Shown here in pieces: positions 45,726-55,700 of a stretch of DNA of 64,000 nt (within the stretch, counting starts at the first letter, position 1; the number at the start of each line of letters is the position of its first letter). Location of the stretch: positions 18,017-82,016 of the forward strand of contig DATFKA010000053.1 of NCBI GenBank assembly GCA_035268885.1, read 5' to 3'. The translations under genes and the position numbers were made by a program. A model generated the notes under the pieces. The model was not told where the DNA came from. It made no database searches and worked only from the letters and a program-made list of their open reading frames with translations. The stretch is from DATFKA01 sp035268885. GTDB taxonomy: Bacteria; Bacteroidota; Bacteroidia; Chitinophagales; Saprospiraceae.

Positions 45726-48629
45726 TTATTTCAGGATCATTCTTTTGGTTATGGCCCCCGTTTCGGTAGCAATCTGATAGTAGTATACGCCACCGGCACC
45801 TAATTCGCTACGACTCACGATCCACTGTTGATCGCCCGCCTCAAAGTTGGCCTGACGCTGTAGCACCGTTCTTCCTGCCGCATCGATGACGCTTAGGCTC
45901 ACCTGATCGGCATTGGGCAGATAGAAGTTGATACGGGTGCTTTCGCTAAATGGATTAGGCTGGTTCTGATAAACCATAAAGTTCTGCGAGCTGGATTCAT
46001 CATTGGTGAAGTTCAAGGCTACGCCACGCGTGCGCAGATTGACACCATAAGCCTCCGCTTGAATCCGCCTTCTGTCTAATTGTAAGACCTCTTGCAGTGC
46101 TGCCGTTTCTTTAGCCAGAATCCGCAGGGTGAATAATCGATCTCCGGCATCCAGATCAACGGGTTCGCCATTTTGGCTATTCCAGCTGTGTGCAATCAGT
46201 CCTTCGCGGTTAAGAATCGCAAAATTACTTTCCGACATATTTTCCAGACCATCGGCTTCAATATCTATTACTTCGAGTGCCGTGGGCTGAAAACGAAGTC
46301 CCAGTTGGTATCCCGCTACAGTAGCCAGATCTCCTGCGGTCAGTTCAATGGTGTACTGCTGACCAGCCTGTAATTGGATATTGTCTACCTTCAGACGTAA
46401 ACCTTCAGCGCGAGTTTCGACGAAGCCATCTCTTGCCTGGGTGGTATTACCCGGATCCGCGCTGCTGTTCACATCCCCTAATTTTACGGCGATGAAATTT
46501 TGGCTATAGTTAAACCCGTTACTCTCTATATCAACACTAGTAGGGATATCATCCAGGAATGGATTCGTCGGATCGGAGAACTGGAAGTGCTCCGGCACGA
46601 AACGCCAGGAAGCCTGGCTATTTAGCGTGACATCGATCGACAGAATCACCTTTCTCATTTTAATCAGATCCAGCGTGGAGATCGTTCCGGACATATCCAC
46701 ATCGGCCGCCAGTAGCTTATAAGGAGTGTTCAGTGGATCGCGCCCCAGAATATGCTTCTGTACCAGGATCAGGTCGAGCGTTGAGAGCCCGTTATCGTGG
46801 GCGTCGTTTTTATTCAGACTGATCAATTTATTACCACAACCCGGTACGGCAGAAAAGCCAAAGCGACCATTATTGCTAGTGGCACCAGTCAGGAAGCTAG
46901 TACCCGCCTGCAGGTCGATCCCAACTCCGAAAACCGGTACACCAATCTCCGTCCAGACATTACCCAGTACTTCAACGGTCATATTATCACAAATCTCTTC
47001 GTGTGGCATGGCAGCAAATACATTATCCTGCATCAGATCAATCGCAGTATTGCGCATAATAATCTTATTCAGGGTAGTTTTGCTAATCATCTCTTTTTCC
47101 TCATCCGTCAATACCGGATCGTTTAGGTAAAAGAAGCGATCCCCGTCGCGCAGGGCGGTGAATTGCCGTTTCAGGATCTCTATCACCGTTTCTCCCAAAA
47201 TGGATCCGGGCATACGGCGCTCCGCCAACATACCGACCCAAGGGTCAATTTTATTAACATCAGAATAAGAAGCCAATAGATCAAAAGTAGATCCTACATT
47301 GGAGAAGTTAATCTGGCGGAAAATCTCATAAGGCTCCAGACCCAATTCGCGACGAATAGTATTGAAATCTGGTAGGCCACGCTCTCTTCCGCGTTGAATA
47401 TTAATCGCCGCCAAATCCATGCCACCCGATCCGGGAGGGCCGAAGAGGAAGTTGCGTATATCATCGACGATGACTGCATCAAATTCCTGCTGGGGTTGTA
47501 CACCCATTCCTTTGAGGAAAATCTCAATACCACCTTCCTCCATAGCTACCAGTGGGTTGAAAAAGACATCTCTTAATAATACTGGTCCGTCGGGGTGGGG
47601 CGTGCCGTCCATCAGGACCCGTTGTAAGGTGCCATTCAGCAAGGTATGCCCCATACGAAAAGCCGCTGCCGTAAATACATTGGCTAATTGTGCATTCACC
47701 TCGGTATTATACCCTTCATAAGGCGGTAAAACAACGCCCAGAGCTGGTAGAAATTCGTTGTAGGTGATGGCCTGCATGAAAGCATTGTTCAATTTTCGGG
47801 CGTGTAAGTATAGCTGCTGATCGCTCCAATCGGGATGTTTGGACGCCAGCTCGTCGCAGAGGCGATTGTGCTCCCGTACAAAAAGCGTATGCAAAGAAAG
47901 TAAAATAATATTCTCATTGGCTCGTACATCGCCCGCTACGAAAATCTTTTCGGACATTCCCACGGGGTTTTCCATTTCTGGTACACTGTGATCGACGGGG
48001 GCCTCGTATTCGCCAGTCGTCGTGTTGAAGGGCAGCAGATTACCAGCGGATACTTTTAACTTTCCTCCTTCAAAGCTACGCAGCCACGCTGCCTGCTCCT
48101 CTTCAAAACCATAAACGGTAGTACCATCGATGTAAGCCGTAATCATATTTGGATGACGCCGCGGATTCTGGGGCGAGGTTCCCGTCACGGGATCAAAAAG
48201 ATTCCGCATCGTGGGAATCATCATCTGGCCAGTATTATTAGGATCAAACCAGCGATCTCCCTGCGGTACAGGAATGGGCAAAAACTCCTGACCATCCGGC
48301 GTAAGACCAACATCATGATCCAGGAACTGCCCCCAGGCCCAGACAAAATCACTCAACTGTAGCGGATCTGTGGTGTTGGAAATTTGAGTGAAGACATTAT
48401 TACTAATCTCCCGGGGATTGGGACGATCAATACCGGCGGGAGCGGAGACACTATCGGAGTAAGCCAGGGGAACCATGAGTTCCAGATTCTCTCCCGCTGC
48501 TCCCCAATTCGTATGCGTTAGGTTGTTATGGCTACCATCGATCGTACGATATTTGCTAATATCGATCTCTTGTCCAAAGAGCGTACTGGCAAACGCCACA
48601 AAAAGAATGATGGGTAAAAGTCGCTTCAT
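45726..48629 (-). CDS. Animal-type haem peroxidase with dockerin repeats and T9SS domain
   Basis: A protein of 967 residues from the ATG at 48629 (MKRLLPIILFVAFASTLFGQ, a signal peptide); an in-frame ATG six codons upstream is less likely. Residues about 30-560 match the animal haem peroxidase family, including WAWGQFLDHDVGLTPDG (distal His), RNLFDPVTGTSPQNPRRHPN, LLSLHTLFVREHNRLCDEL and INIQRGRERGLPDFNTIR. After it comes a dockerin-like pair of Ca2+-binding repeats (AHDNGLSTLDLILVQKHILG and DVDMSGTISTLDLIKMRKVI, about 645-700), a cohesin-like beta domain, and a C-terminal T9SS sorting domain (YQNQPNPFSESTRINFYLP ... ITKRMILK). It is probably secreted and surface-bound; the oxidised substrate is unknown. 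Confidence 0.9.
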   Translation of the reverse strand: MKRLLPIILFVAFASTLFGQEIDISKYRTIDGSHNNLTHTNWGAAGENLELMVPLAYSDSVSAPAGIDRPNPREISNNVFTQISNTTDPLQLSDFVWAWGQFLDHDVGLTPDGQEFLPIPVPQGDRWFDPNNTGQMMIPTMRNLFDPVTGTSPQNPRRHPNMITAYIDGTTVYGFEEEQAAWLRSFEGGKLKVSAGNLLPFNTTTGEYEAPVDHSVPEMENPVGMSEKIFVAGDVRANENIILLSLHTLFVREHNRLCDELASKHPDWSDQQLYLHARKLNNAFMQAITYNEFLPALGVVLPPYEGYNTEVNAQLANVFTAAAFRMGHTLLNGTLQRVLMDGTPHPDGPVLLRDVFFNPLVAMEEGGIEIFLKGMGVQPQQEFDAVIVDDIRNFLFGPPGSGGMDLAAINIQRGRERGLPDFNTIRRELGLEPYEIFRQINFSNVGSTFDLLASYSDVNKIDPWVGMLAERRMPGSILGETVIEILKRQFTALRDGDRFFYLNDPVLTDEEKEMISKTTLNKIIMRNTAIDLMQDNVFAAMPHEEICDNMTVEVLGNVWTEIGVPVFGVGIDLQAGTSFLTGATSNNGRFGFSAVPGCGNKLISLNKNDAHDNGLSTLDLILVQKHILGRDPLNTPYKLLAADVDMSGTISTLDLIKMRKVILSIDVTLNSQASWRFVPEHFQFSDPTNPFLDDIPTSVDIESNGFNYSQNFIAVKLGDVNSSADPGNTTQARDGFVETRAEGLRLKVDNIQLQAGQQYTIELTAGDLATVAGYQLGLRFQPTALEVIDIEADGLENMSESNFAILNREGLIAHSWNSQNGEPVDLDAGDRLFTLRILAKETAALQEVLQLDRRRIQAEAYGVNLRTRGVALNFTNDESSSQNFMVYQNQPNPFSESTRINFYLPNADQVSLSVIDAAGRTVLQRQANFEAGDQQWIVSRSELGAGGVYYYQIATETGAITKRMILK

Positions 48630-48672
48630 AAGATTATTTTTTGTCAATTACTGTTTCATGGGTTACCTTCTG

Positions 48673-48680
48673 CAAAAATA
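48673..48680 (-). promoter_or_regulatory. Candidate -7 box for the peroxidase gene
   Basis: TATTTTTG on the minus strand matches TAnnTTTG; a transcript from near 48666 would have a leader of about 37 nt. No well-spaced -33 box was found. Confidence 0.4.
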
Positions 48681-48977
48681 GGTCTTAATTAATTTTCTTT
48701 GTCTGACAAAGGTCACTGGTTTAAAAATATTTGCCTGACAGTTATTGTTTTAGGAAACGGTATAATTGTGTGCATTACTCTTCAAAGATGACAAACCGGC
48801 TACCGAAGACAAAGACAAAAGCACCCTGCGCCTGGAGCGAAGGGATATTTTTGTGCTTACAAAAATACGAAATCTTTTCCTTTAATGTCCACCTGTTTTT
48901 GATTAAATCATCCTATAGATAAGTCCTTTTGGGCCTTTATTGCAAAAATGTGGCCTAAAAAACTAATCTTTTTTCGT
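48681..48977. other. Intergenic stretch with no recognised gene
   Basis: AT-rich sequence between the peroxidase promoter and the putative small RNA. A 63-codon frame on the plus strand here has no coding character and no homologue that I recognise. Confidence 0.4.
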
Positions 48978-48991
48978 TAAGTTTGCGTTAA

Positions 48992-49170
48992 ACATCTATA
49001 AATGCGGACTTTTCTCCGGTCAAATGAGGTTTTATGAGTACCATTAAACCTTATTCCCGCAAATAGTCACAAAATTCACGCCGTCCATTGTGTTGATTGG
49101 CACTGCTTCGGCAGTAACCAACACAACAGTCGGGTGATTTTTTGGAGAGGGACTTTCCCTCTCCTTTTTT
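48992..49170 (+). ncRNA. Possible structured small RNA or attenuated leader
   Basis: A plus-strand -7 box TAAGTTTG lies at 48978-48985, so transcription could begin near 48992. The RNA would carry a long hairpin at 49077-49136: outer CACGCCG with CGGGTG, then TTGTGTTG/CAACACAA (49088-49095 and 49119-49126), capped by ACTGC-TTCG-GCAGT, a very stable UUCG tetraloop. It ends in an intrinsic terminator at 49144-49170. It could be an independent RNA of about 180 nt or a leader that controls the beta-barrel gene starting at 49260. No known RNA family was recognised, and the -33 element is weak. Confidence 0.4.
49144..49170 (+). terminator. Intrinsic terminator upstream of the beta-barrel gene
   Basis: GGAGAGGGA (49144-49152), a 3-nt loop and TCCCTCTCC (49156-49164) followed by six T form a strong plus-strand terminator. 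A further hairpin, TTGTCTGG/CCAGACAA (49169-49176 and 49190-49197), follows directly and overlaps its T-tail, so the two could compete. Confidence 0.85.
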
Positions 49171-49259
49171 GTCTGGCATTCGACATCTTCCAGACAATCT
49201 TCTCACCATTTTTTAGTTTACTTTCGTAAAGTGTCTAACACGCGCTAAATCCAGCAGTA

Positions 49260-52200
49260 ATGCGCCGACCGCATACCTATGGTTTTCTGATGTCCTTCCT
49301 GTTTTTCTGGCTGAGTCCAATGCTGGAAGCACAGGAGACGAATGCCCGGATGCATTGCCTCCCGATTACCCGTGCCGATACGCTGGTCGAGATACCCGAT
49401 AGCCTGATCCTGCTGCCCGCCACGGTTCAGCTTTTTAACGAAAGTGGCGATTCCCTGCCCACTACTTTACTAAGTATTGAAGGACAAAAGGTGCGTATAG
49501 CGGCAGTCCCTCCGAATATGCCCCAGGCATCTCGCCTGTGCTTCCGGTATTTATCGCCGGAGTTTACCCGTTGGTATTTCCGACGTCAGCAGCAAGATAG
49601 CCTCATCGATAGTATCACCAATACCGAAACCGTCTCCCTGAAGCCGCCTGGATTCCAGCTGCCCGACCGGCGCCAACTCGACTACAGCGGAAGCTTTACC
49701 CGTGGTTTTTCCTTCGGTAACCGGCAGGATCTGGTACTGAATTCTAATTTCAACCTGCAGATGTCGGGAGAGCTGGGAGATGGGGTGCAAGTACGGGCAG
49801 CCATAACCGACGAAAATATCCCCTTGCAAGCCGAAGGTAACACCCAACAACTACAGGAATTTGATCAGGTCTTTATCGAGCTCTCCAAAGAGGCCCATCG
49901 CCTAAAAGCAGGCGACTACGAAATCAGTAGTGGCAATAGCTACTTTAGCCGCTATTTCAAAAAACTCCAGGGGCTTACCTACCAATATCAGGACGAAAAT
50001 CCAGGATTACAGGTGGATAATCAAGTCAGCGCCGCCCTGACGCGTGGCAAGTTTACCCGCACTATCCTGGAGCCCATCGAAGGCAATCAGGGACCTTATA
50101 AACTACGGGGCGCCCAGGGGGAGCGCTTCGTCATCATCCTCTCCGGTACCGAACGTGTCTGGATCAATGGTCAGGAAGTACAACGCGGCATCGAAGAAGA
50201 TTACATCATCGATTACAACCTGGGCGAAATCACCTTTACCAATCGACAACTCATCCGTCGGGAGACGCGCATCATCATCGAATTTGAATACGTAGAGCAG
50301 AGCTACGCCCGCTCCATTATTGCGACCAAAACCCAGCTTAGCACCCAAAAACACCAAATTAGCCTACAGGTTTTTAGTCAGCAGGATAGCCGAAACCCTT
50401 CGGGCTTCTCCGGTTTGACCGAAGCCGATCAATTAGCACTGGCACAGGCCGGAGATGATCCGCAAAAGACGCGAATCTCAAGTATCCGTCCGCTCGAAGA
50501 TTTTTCACCCGCACAGGTCGCTTACGTCCAAAGGACACTAGAAACCCCCTGCGGAACCGAAGAAATACTGGTTTTCAGTAATGAGCAAGGTAGTGATTTA
50601 AAGACCGCCACCTTCGCTTTTGCGGGCCCGGGGGAAGGCCTTTACCGGCAGGCACCCGCCGACGTGGCCAATGAGTTGGTCTACGAATATGTGGGCCGGG
50701 ACAGTCAGACCTGTCGACCCCTGGGAGACTTTAGCCCCAATATTCAACTCGCTCCTCCCCAGTCCCAGCAACTCCTGACCCTGCGCGACGAATGGCAACT
50801 CGATGAAGGTACCACCTGGCAAACAGAATTGGCCTGGAGTAATGTCAATGCCAACCGTTTTTCCGATAAGGATGCCGCCGATAATCAGGGACTGGGGTTG
50901 TTCACCAACTTCCGCAAGGTATTCAATCCGCAGGCAGCTAAGGATAGCTGGCAGGCCAGCACGGCACTCAGCTACGAGTACAAAAGCCAGAGTTTTCAGG
51001 CGCTTAACCCCTATCGCGATCCCGAATTTCTGCGGGATTGGAGCTTAGCTAATTTCAATGGCCAGGGACAGACCCAAGCCAGTACCGAACACCTGATCAG
51101 GGGAAGCCTGAGCCTGCAACACGCCGAACGGGGCCAGGTGGGATACCAATTGGGTAGTTTTCTACGACCCGGAGATTTTAGCGGTATTAAGCACCATTTA
51201 CTGGTCGATTACGAGCATCGCGGCTGGCTGATCAACAGCAATAGTAGCTTTTTGGAAGCCCAGACGAATACCGACCAGCGACGGTTTTTTCGACCCGATC
51301 TACGCCTGGGACGCACTTTTAATGGCGGAGAAGGATGGCAAGCTCAGTTGCAGTTTATGGCAGAAGACAGACAAGAGCGACAAAATAGCGTAGACAGCTT
51401 GTTGAGTAGTAGTTATGCTTTTTATCAGTACGCCGCCGAACTAAAAAGTCCGGACCGCTGGGCAAATAGTGTTTCGCTACGCTTTCAGCAGCGCGAAGAT
51501 CAATTACCCGAGGAAGAAGCTTTACAGGCTGCCTTCTCTTCACGGGAACTGGGCCTGGAGAGTAGCTGGCAGCTCAGCCGCCAACTACGGGTGCAGGCAG
51601 ACTTCACCTATCGGAACTTGCAGACTCAGCGGCCGAATGTTCCCCTGGCGGGAAAAAGTGGCGACAAATTTCTGGGGCGGATTAATGCGGTCACCAGCCT
51701 GGCAAAAGGATTGCTACGCTCCTCGATAAATTATAATATTGGCGGCGGACAGGAGCCGGAGCGAACCTTCTCTTACGTGCGGGTACGCAAAGGCGAAGGT
51801 CTGTACATTTGGCTGGATTCGCTCTACAATAACGATGGTATTATCCAGCCCAATGAAATGGAGATCAGCCCTTTCCCCGATCAGGCGGAGTACGTCCGTG
51901 TGAGTACTTTTTCTGATAACTTTATTCAGACCAACAACGTTGACCTGAACTGGAGCTGGCAAATCAGTCCGCGGGCTTTACTTTTTAAGGCCCAATCCGG
52001 TTTTGGTCGTTTCCTGGGTCGCTTTTCGACCCAGAGCTCCCTCAAGATTAGTCGGCGTACCCAGGCGGGCAAGCAGGTACAGGCCTGGAACCCCTTCCAG
52101 CTGGATGTAGCCGATACCAGCTTAATTGCCACCACAGCCGGTACGCGTCACCTGATTTTCTTTAACCGCGGGCAGACCGACTTCGATATTCAGCTGGGTT

Positions 52201-52778
52201 GGTCGGATAGCCGTCGAAAATTTGTACAGAATACCGGCTTTGAGAGTAGAACGAATGCAACGAAGTTTTTTAAATTGCGCTGGAAGCCGGCCGAAAGCTG
52301 GATTGGCAACCTGGCTCTGGAGCTTAACGATCGGTCGAGCGACTCGGAGTTTTTTGACAACAAAGATTTTCAGATTGTAGAGCAAGTCGTAGAGCCCAGG
52401 CTCTCCTGGTTGCCAGGTCCGGCTTTTTCACTGGAGACGCACTACCGGCTTGCGTACCAGGAAGATCGCTTACGTACGGAAGATTTCCGCTCGCGCTCGC
52501 ATGATCTGGGCCTGGAAGTCAGTTGGAATAAGGACGCCCGAACCAGCCTACAGCAAAGCTTTTCGTACATCAACGTTAATTTTAGTGGGCAGGCTAATAC
52601 GCCCGTGGGCTTTGCCATGCTCAATGGCCTGCAACCGGGTAATAACCTGATCTGGAATCTGGGACTCAACCGGCAGCTGGGTCAAAATCTACAATTGCAA
52701 CTGAGCTACGAAGGGCGTAAGACCGGAATGGCCCCGGTTGTCCACGTAGGACGCGCTCAGGTTTCGGCTATTTTTTAA
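49260..52778 (+). CDS. Predicted large outer-membrane beta-barrel protein
   Basis: An 1172-residue protein with a signal peptide (LMSFLFFWLSPMLEAQ). From about residue 140 (SGSFTRGFSFGNRQDLVLNS) it is rich in alternating beta strands of barrel type, and it ends in ...VSAIF, with the C-terminal Phe usual for outer-membrane barrel insertion. One region near 280-340 (LRGAQGERFVIILSGTERVW, INGQEVQRGIEEDYIIDY) recurs in uncharacterised Bacteroidota proteins and may be distantly related to SprA-like parts. I do not recognise a named family. It is 10 bp before the secreted protease gene, so both are expressed together; it could help export or anchor it (inference). Confidence 0.6.
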   Translation: MRRPHTYGFLMSFLFFWLSPMLEAQETNARMHCLPITRADTLVEIPDSLILLPATVQLFNESGDSLPTTLLSIEGQKVRIAAVPPNMPQASRLCFRYLSPEFTRWYFRRQQQDSLIDSITNTETVSLKPPGFQLPDRRQLDYSGSFTRGFSFGNRQDLVLNSNFNLQMSGELGDGVQVRAAITDENIPLQAEGNTQQLQEFDQVFIELSKEAHRLKAGDYEISSGNSYFSRYFKKLQGLTYQYQDENPGLQVDNQVSAALTRGKFTRTILEPIEGNQGPYKLRGAQGERFVIILSGTERVWINGQEVQRGIEEDYIIDYNLGEITFTNRQLIRRETRIIIEFEYVEQSYARSIIATKTQLSTQKHQISLQVFSQQDSRNPSGFSGLTEADQLALAQAGDDPQKTRISSIRPLEDFSPAQVAYVQRTLETPCGTEEILVFSNEQGSDLKTATFAFAGPGEGLYRQAPADVANELVYEYVGRDSQTCRPLGDFSPNIQLAPPQSQQLLTLRDEWQLDEGTTWQTELAWSNVNANRFSDKDAADNQGLGLFTNFRKVFNPQAAKDSWQASTALSYEYKSQSFQALNPYRDPEFLRDWSLANFNGQGQTQASTEHLIRGSLSLQHAERGQVGYQLGSFLRPGDFSGIKHHLLVDYEHRGWLINSNSSFLEAQTNTDQRRFFRPDLRLGRTFNGGEGWQAQLQFMAEDRQERQNSVDSLLSSSYAFYQYAAELKSPDRWANSVSLRFQQREDQLPEEEALQAAFSSRELGLESSWQLSRQLRVQADFTYRNLQTQRPNVPLAGKSGDKFLGRINAVTSLAKGLLRSSINYNIGGGQEPERTFSYVRVRKGEGLYIWLDSLYNNDGIIQPNEMEISPFPDQAEYVRVSTFSDNFIQTNNVDLNWSWQISPRALLFKAQSGFGRFLGRFSTQSSLKISRRTQAGKQVQAWNPFQLDVADTSLIATTAGTRHLIFFNRGQTDFDIQLGWSDSRRKFVQNTGFESRTNATKFFKLRWKPAESWIGNLALELNDRSSDSEFFDNKDFQIVEQVVEPRLSWLPGPAFSLETHYRLAYQEDRLRTEDFRSRSHDLGLEVSWNKDARTSLQQSFSYINVNFSGQANTPVGFAMLNGLQPGNNLIWNLGLNRQLGQNLQLQLSYEGRKTGMAPVVHVGRAQVSAIF

Positions 52779-52788
52779 AAATGGACAT

Positions 52789-55700
52789 ATGACACGTATT
52801 ATTTTTACTTTTTCACTGCTCATCCTTTGTTTATCCCCACGCTCGGGAAACAGCCAATCCTTTTGGACAAAAGTCCAGGAAAACGCCGTCACTGAACTTC
52901 GGCAGCAAGTGCCGGATGTACAACCCGAAAGTTATCAACTCTTCCAACTCGAAGACCGGGCGCTGGAGCAGTACCTGCGTCGCTTTTTGCCAAAAGGCCA
53001 GCCCTTCATACTAGACTTACCCCTCCCGGATGGTCACACCCGACAGTTTGAGATTAAGGCCAGCCGAAATATGCCGACAGACCTGGCCCGAAAGTACCCC
53101 GGCATTTTGAATTTCCTGGGGCAGGAGCTTGGGAATCCGGCTAATGTCCTGCGGGGCAGTTTCAGTCCACTGGGCTTCCACGCCGTACTCCAGCTGGATG
53201 GAAAAGAAATATACATCGATCCCTACCAAAAGGGGCAGCGCGATTATCATCTGGTCTATTACACCAAAGACCACTTAATCGATCCGGAACTACGGGCACA
53301 GTTCGGTCATGACCATAGTCAGTTCGAGGCACCCAATGTACTAGATAATCCACGCCGGGGTGGGCCGAATAGTCCCTTCGTGCAGAGCCGCTCCTCCAGC
53401 GTACCCGTGGCCTTGTATCAGTACGATATTGCCATTGCCGCTACCGGAGAATACACCCAATTCTGGGGAGGTAAAACCGAAGCCCTGGCAGCCATCAACG
53501 TGGCACTGGATCGGATCAATTTTATATTTGTCAGAGACGCAGCGATTGAGCTGCGGCTAGTTGCCCAAAACGATACTTTGATTTTTGACGACCCTGCGAT
53601 GGATCCCTACACGGGTGATGATGCGGCTACCCTGGTGGGCGAAAACCCCGCAGTTCTCAATCAGCGCCTGGGCGCATCGGCCTTCGATATCGGTCACGTC
53701 CTCACCCGGGGTTGCTCGGGCACGGCGGCGGGCGTATCTGGTGGCGTGGGTACCGTTTGCGGCACCTCTAAAGCCCGAGGCTCTTCCTGTCAGATCGCAA
53801 CGAACGATCGCTTCTACATCGGTATTATCTGTCATGAGCTGGGTCATCAGTTTGGCGCTTTTCACACCTGGAACAACTGTCCGCCCTCGAATGACGATGC
53901 CGCGAATTACAACCCGATTGCCGCCTTTGAACCGGGGAGTGGCTCGACGATTATGTCCTATGCCGGTTCTTGTCAGGATCAAAACGTTGCCAGCGACTCA
54001 GACCCTTACTACCACGTGAATTCAATCGAAGCGATTTTTCAATACGCCCGCGAAGGGGTCGGTGCCGGTTGTGCCGAAACCCTCATCACTGAAAATAACC
54101 AACCCGAAGTCGCTATCCCCTTGAACGATGGTTTCTTCATTCCCATCAGTACGCCATTTAAGCTAAGCGCACAGGCCAGTGATCCAGACGGAGATGCACT
54201 AAGTTACTGCTGGGAGCAATACGATAAAGATTTCTTTCTTTCCGAGATTGGTGAGCCCGAAGGGAATGAACCCATCTTCCGCTCTTTCTTACCCACCCCT
54301 TCGCCGACGCGCTACCTTCCACGCCTGACCGATCTGCTGCGTAATCGAAGCAATAACGGTGAGGTACTACCCACTTACAGCCGGGATCTGACCTTTCGCT
54401 GTACGGTACGGGATAATAACGATAGGGCGGGTGGCGTAGCCTGGAAAGAAGTCCGCTTCAAGTCGACGGAGTCGGCAGGTCCCTTCCTGATGACGGCCCC
54501 TAACGACTCGCGTCTGAGCTTTCCGGCGGGCGATTACCTAGAGATTACCTGGGATGTGGCCAACACCGATCAGGCACCGGTAAATTGCCAGTTTGTGAAC
54601 ATCCGTTTATCGCTGGATGCCGGGCTTACTTATCCGCTGGTGCTGGCGCAAAATACACCTAACGACGGCAGCGCCTTCGTTCATTTGCCCGACACCACGG
54701 TAGATTTTGCCCGCCTAATGATCGAAGCTGCCGACAATATTTTCTTTGATATCAATAACTTTAATTTTGAAATTAGGCCTGCCGAAGATACCAGCCTGAT
54801 TGTGGGGGTGAATCCCGCGGGTATTCCCTTACACTGCCAACCGGAAGCGCTGAGTTTCACGATCAACACATCGGCGCTAAATGGCTTTGATCAGCCCTTA
54901 CAGCTCGATTTAAATGGTCTTTTGCCGGAAGGCAGCCAATACGAATTCTCTCCCAACCCCGTTCTGCCCGGAGAAAGTAGCACCCTGAGTATCGACCTGC
55001 CCCGCACCGACGCGCCCGACCTAAACCTGCAAGTAGTCGGTACCACGGCTGCCATGGATACCTTTCGTCGGCCCTTGTTTTTATCTTCCCTGGCCAATCG
55101 CTTCGACAGCCTGCAGCTGGAAACACCCCTGGATGGCACCAGTGACATCTTGCTGTCTACCGATTTCAGCTGGACAGATGATCCCAACGTGGATGCCTAC
55201 GATTTGGAGATCGCCACCAGCCCGGCTTTTGGCGAAAGCACCATAGAAAGCGCCAGTAATATTACCACCAACACCTATCAACCCGGCAATTTCTTTGCTG
55301 ATAGTGAGCTGTACTTCTGGCGTATCCGACCGATCAACGCCTGTGGCCCGGGGCCCTTTCTGAGCCCGGCCACCTTCCACACGGCCAGTATCGATTGTAC
55401 TGATTACCGCAATGATACCCGGGTCAATATTTCGGGGACGGGTCGTCCTACCATTGTCTCGACCATCGAAGTAGCGGAAGAAGGCATTATTAGTGACCTG
55501 AATATCCCGTTCATACGGGCCAATTACCAGCCCGTCAACGCACTGGAAATTAGCCTGATCAGTCCTTCTGAAACCAAAGTTATCCTCTTTGATCAGAATT
55601 GCGGAGCGACGGTTAATCTACGAATGGGCTTCGATGACGACGCGCCGGAAGCCATAGCCTGTCCTCCCGACGATGGCATTGTCTTCAAACCAGTCAACCC

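Noticed and set aside
48731..48922. 63-codon plus-strand frame upstream of the possible small RNA
   Set aside because: No family match, no start context, and it is AT-rich spacer.
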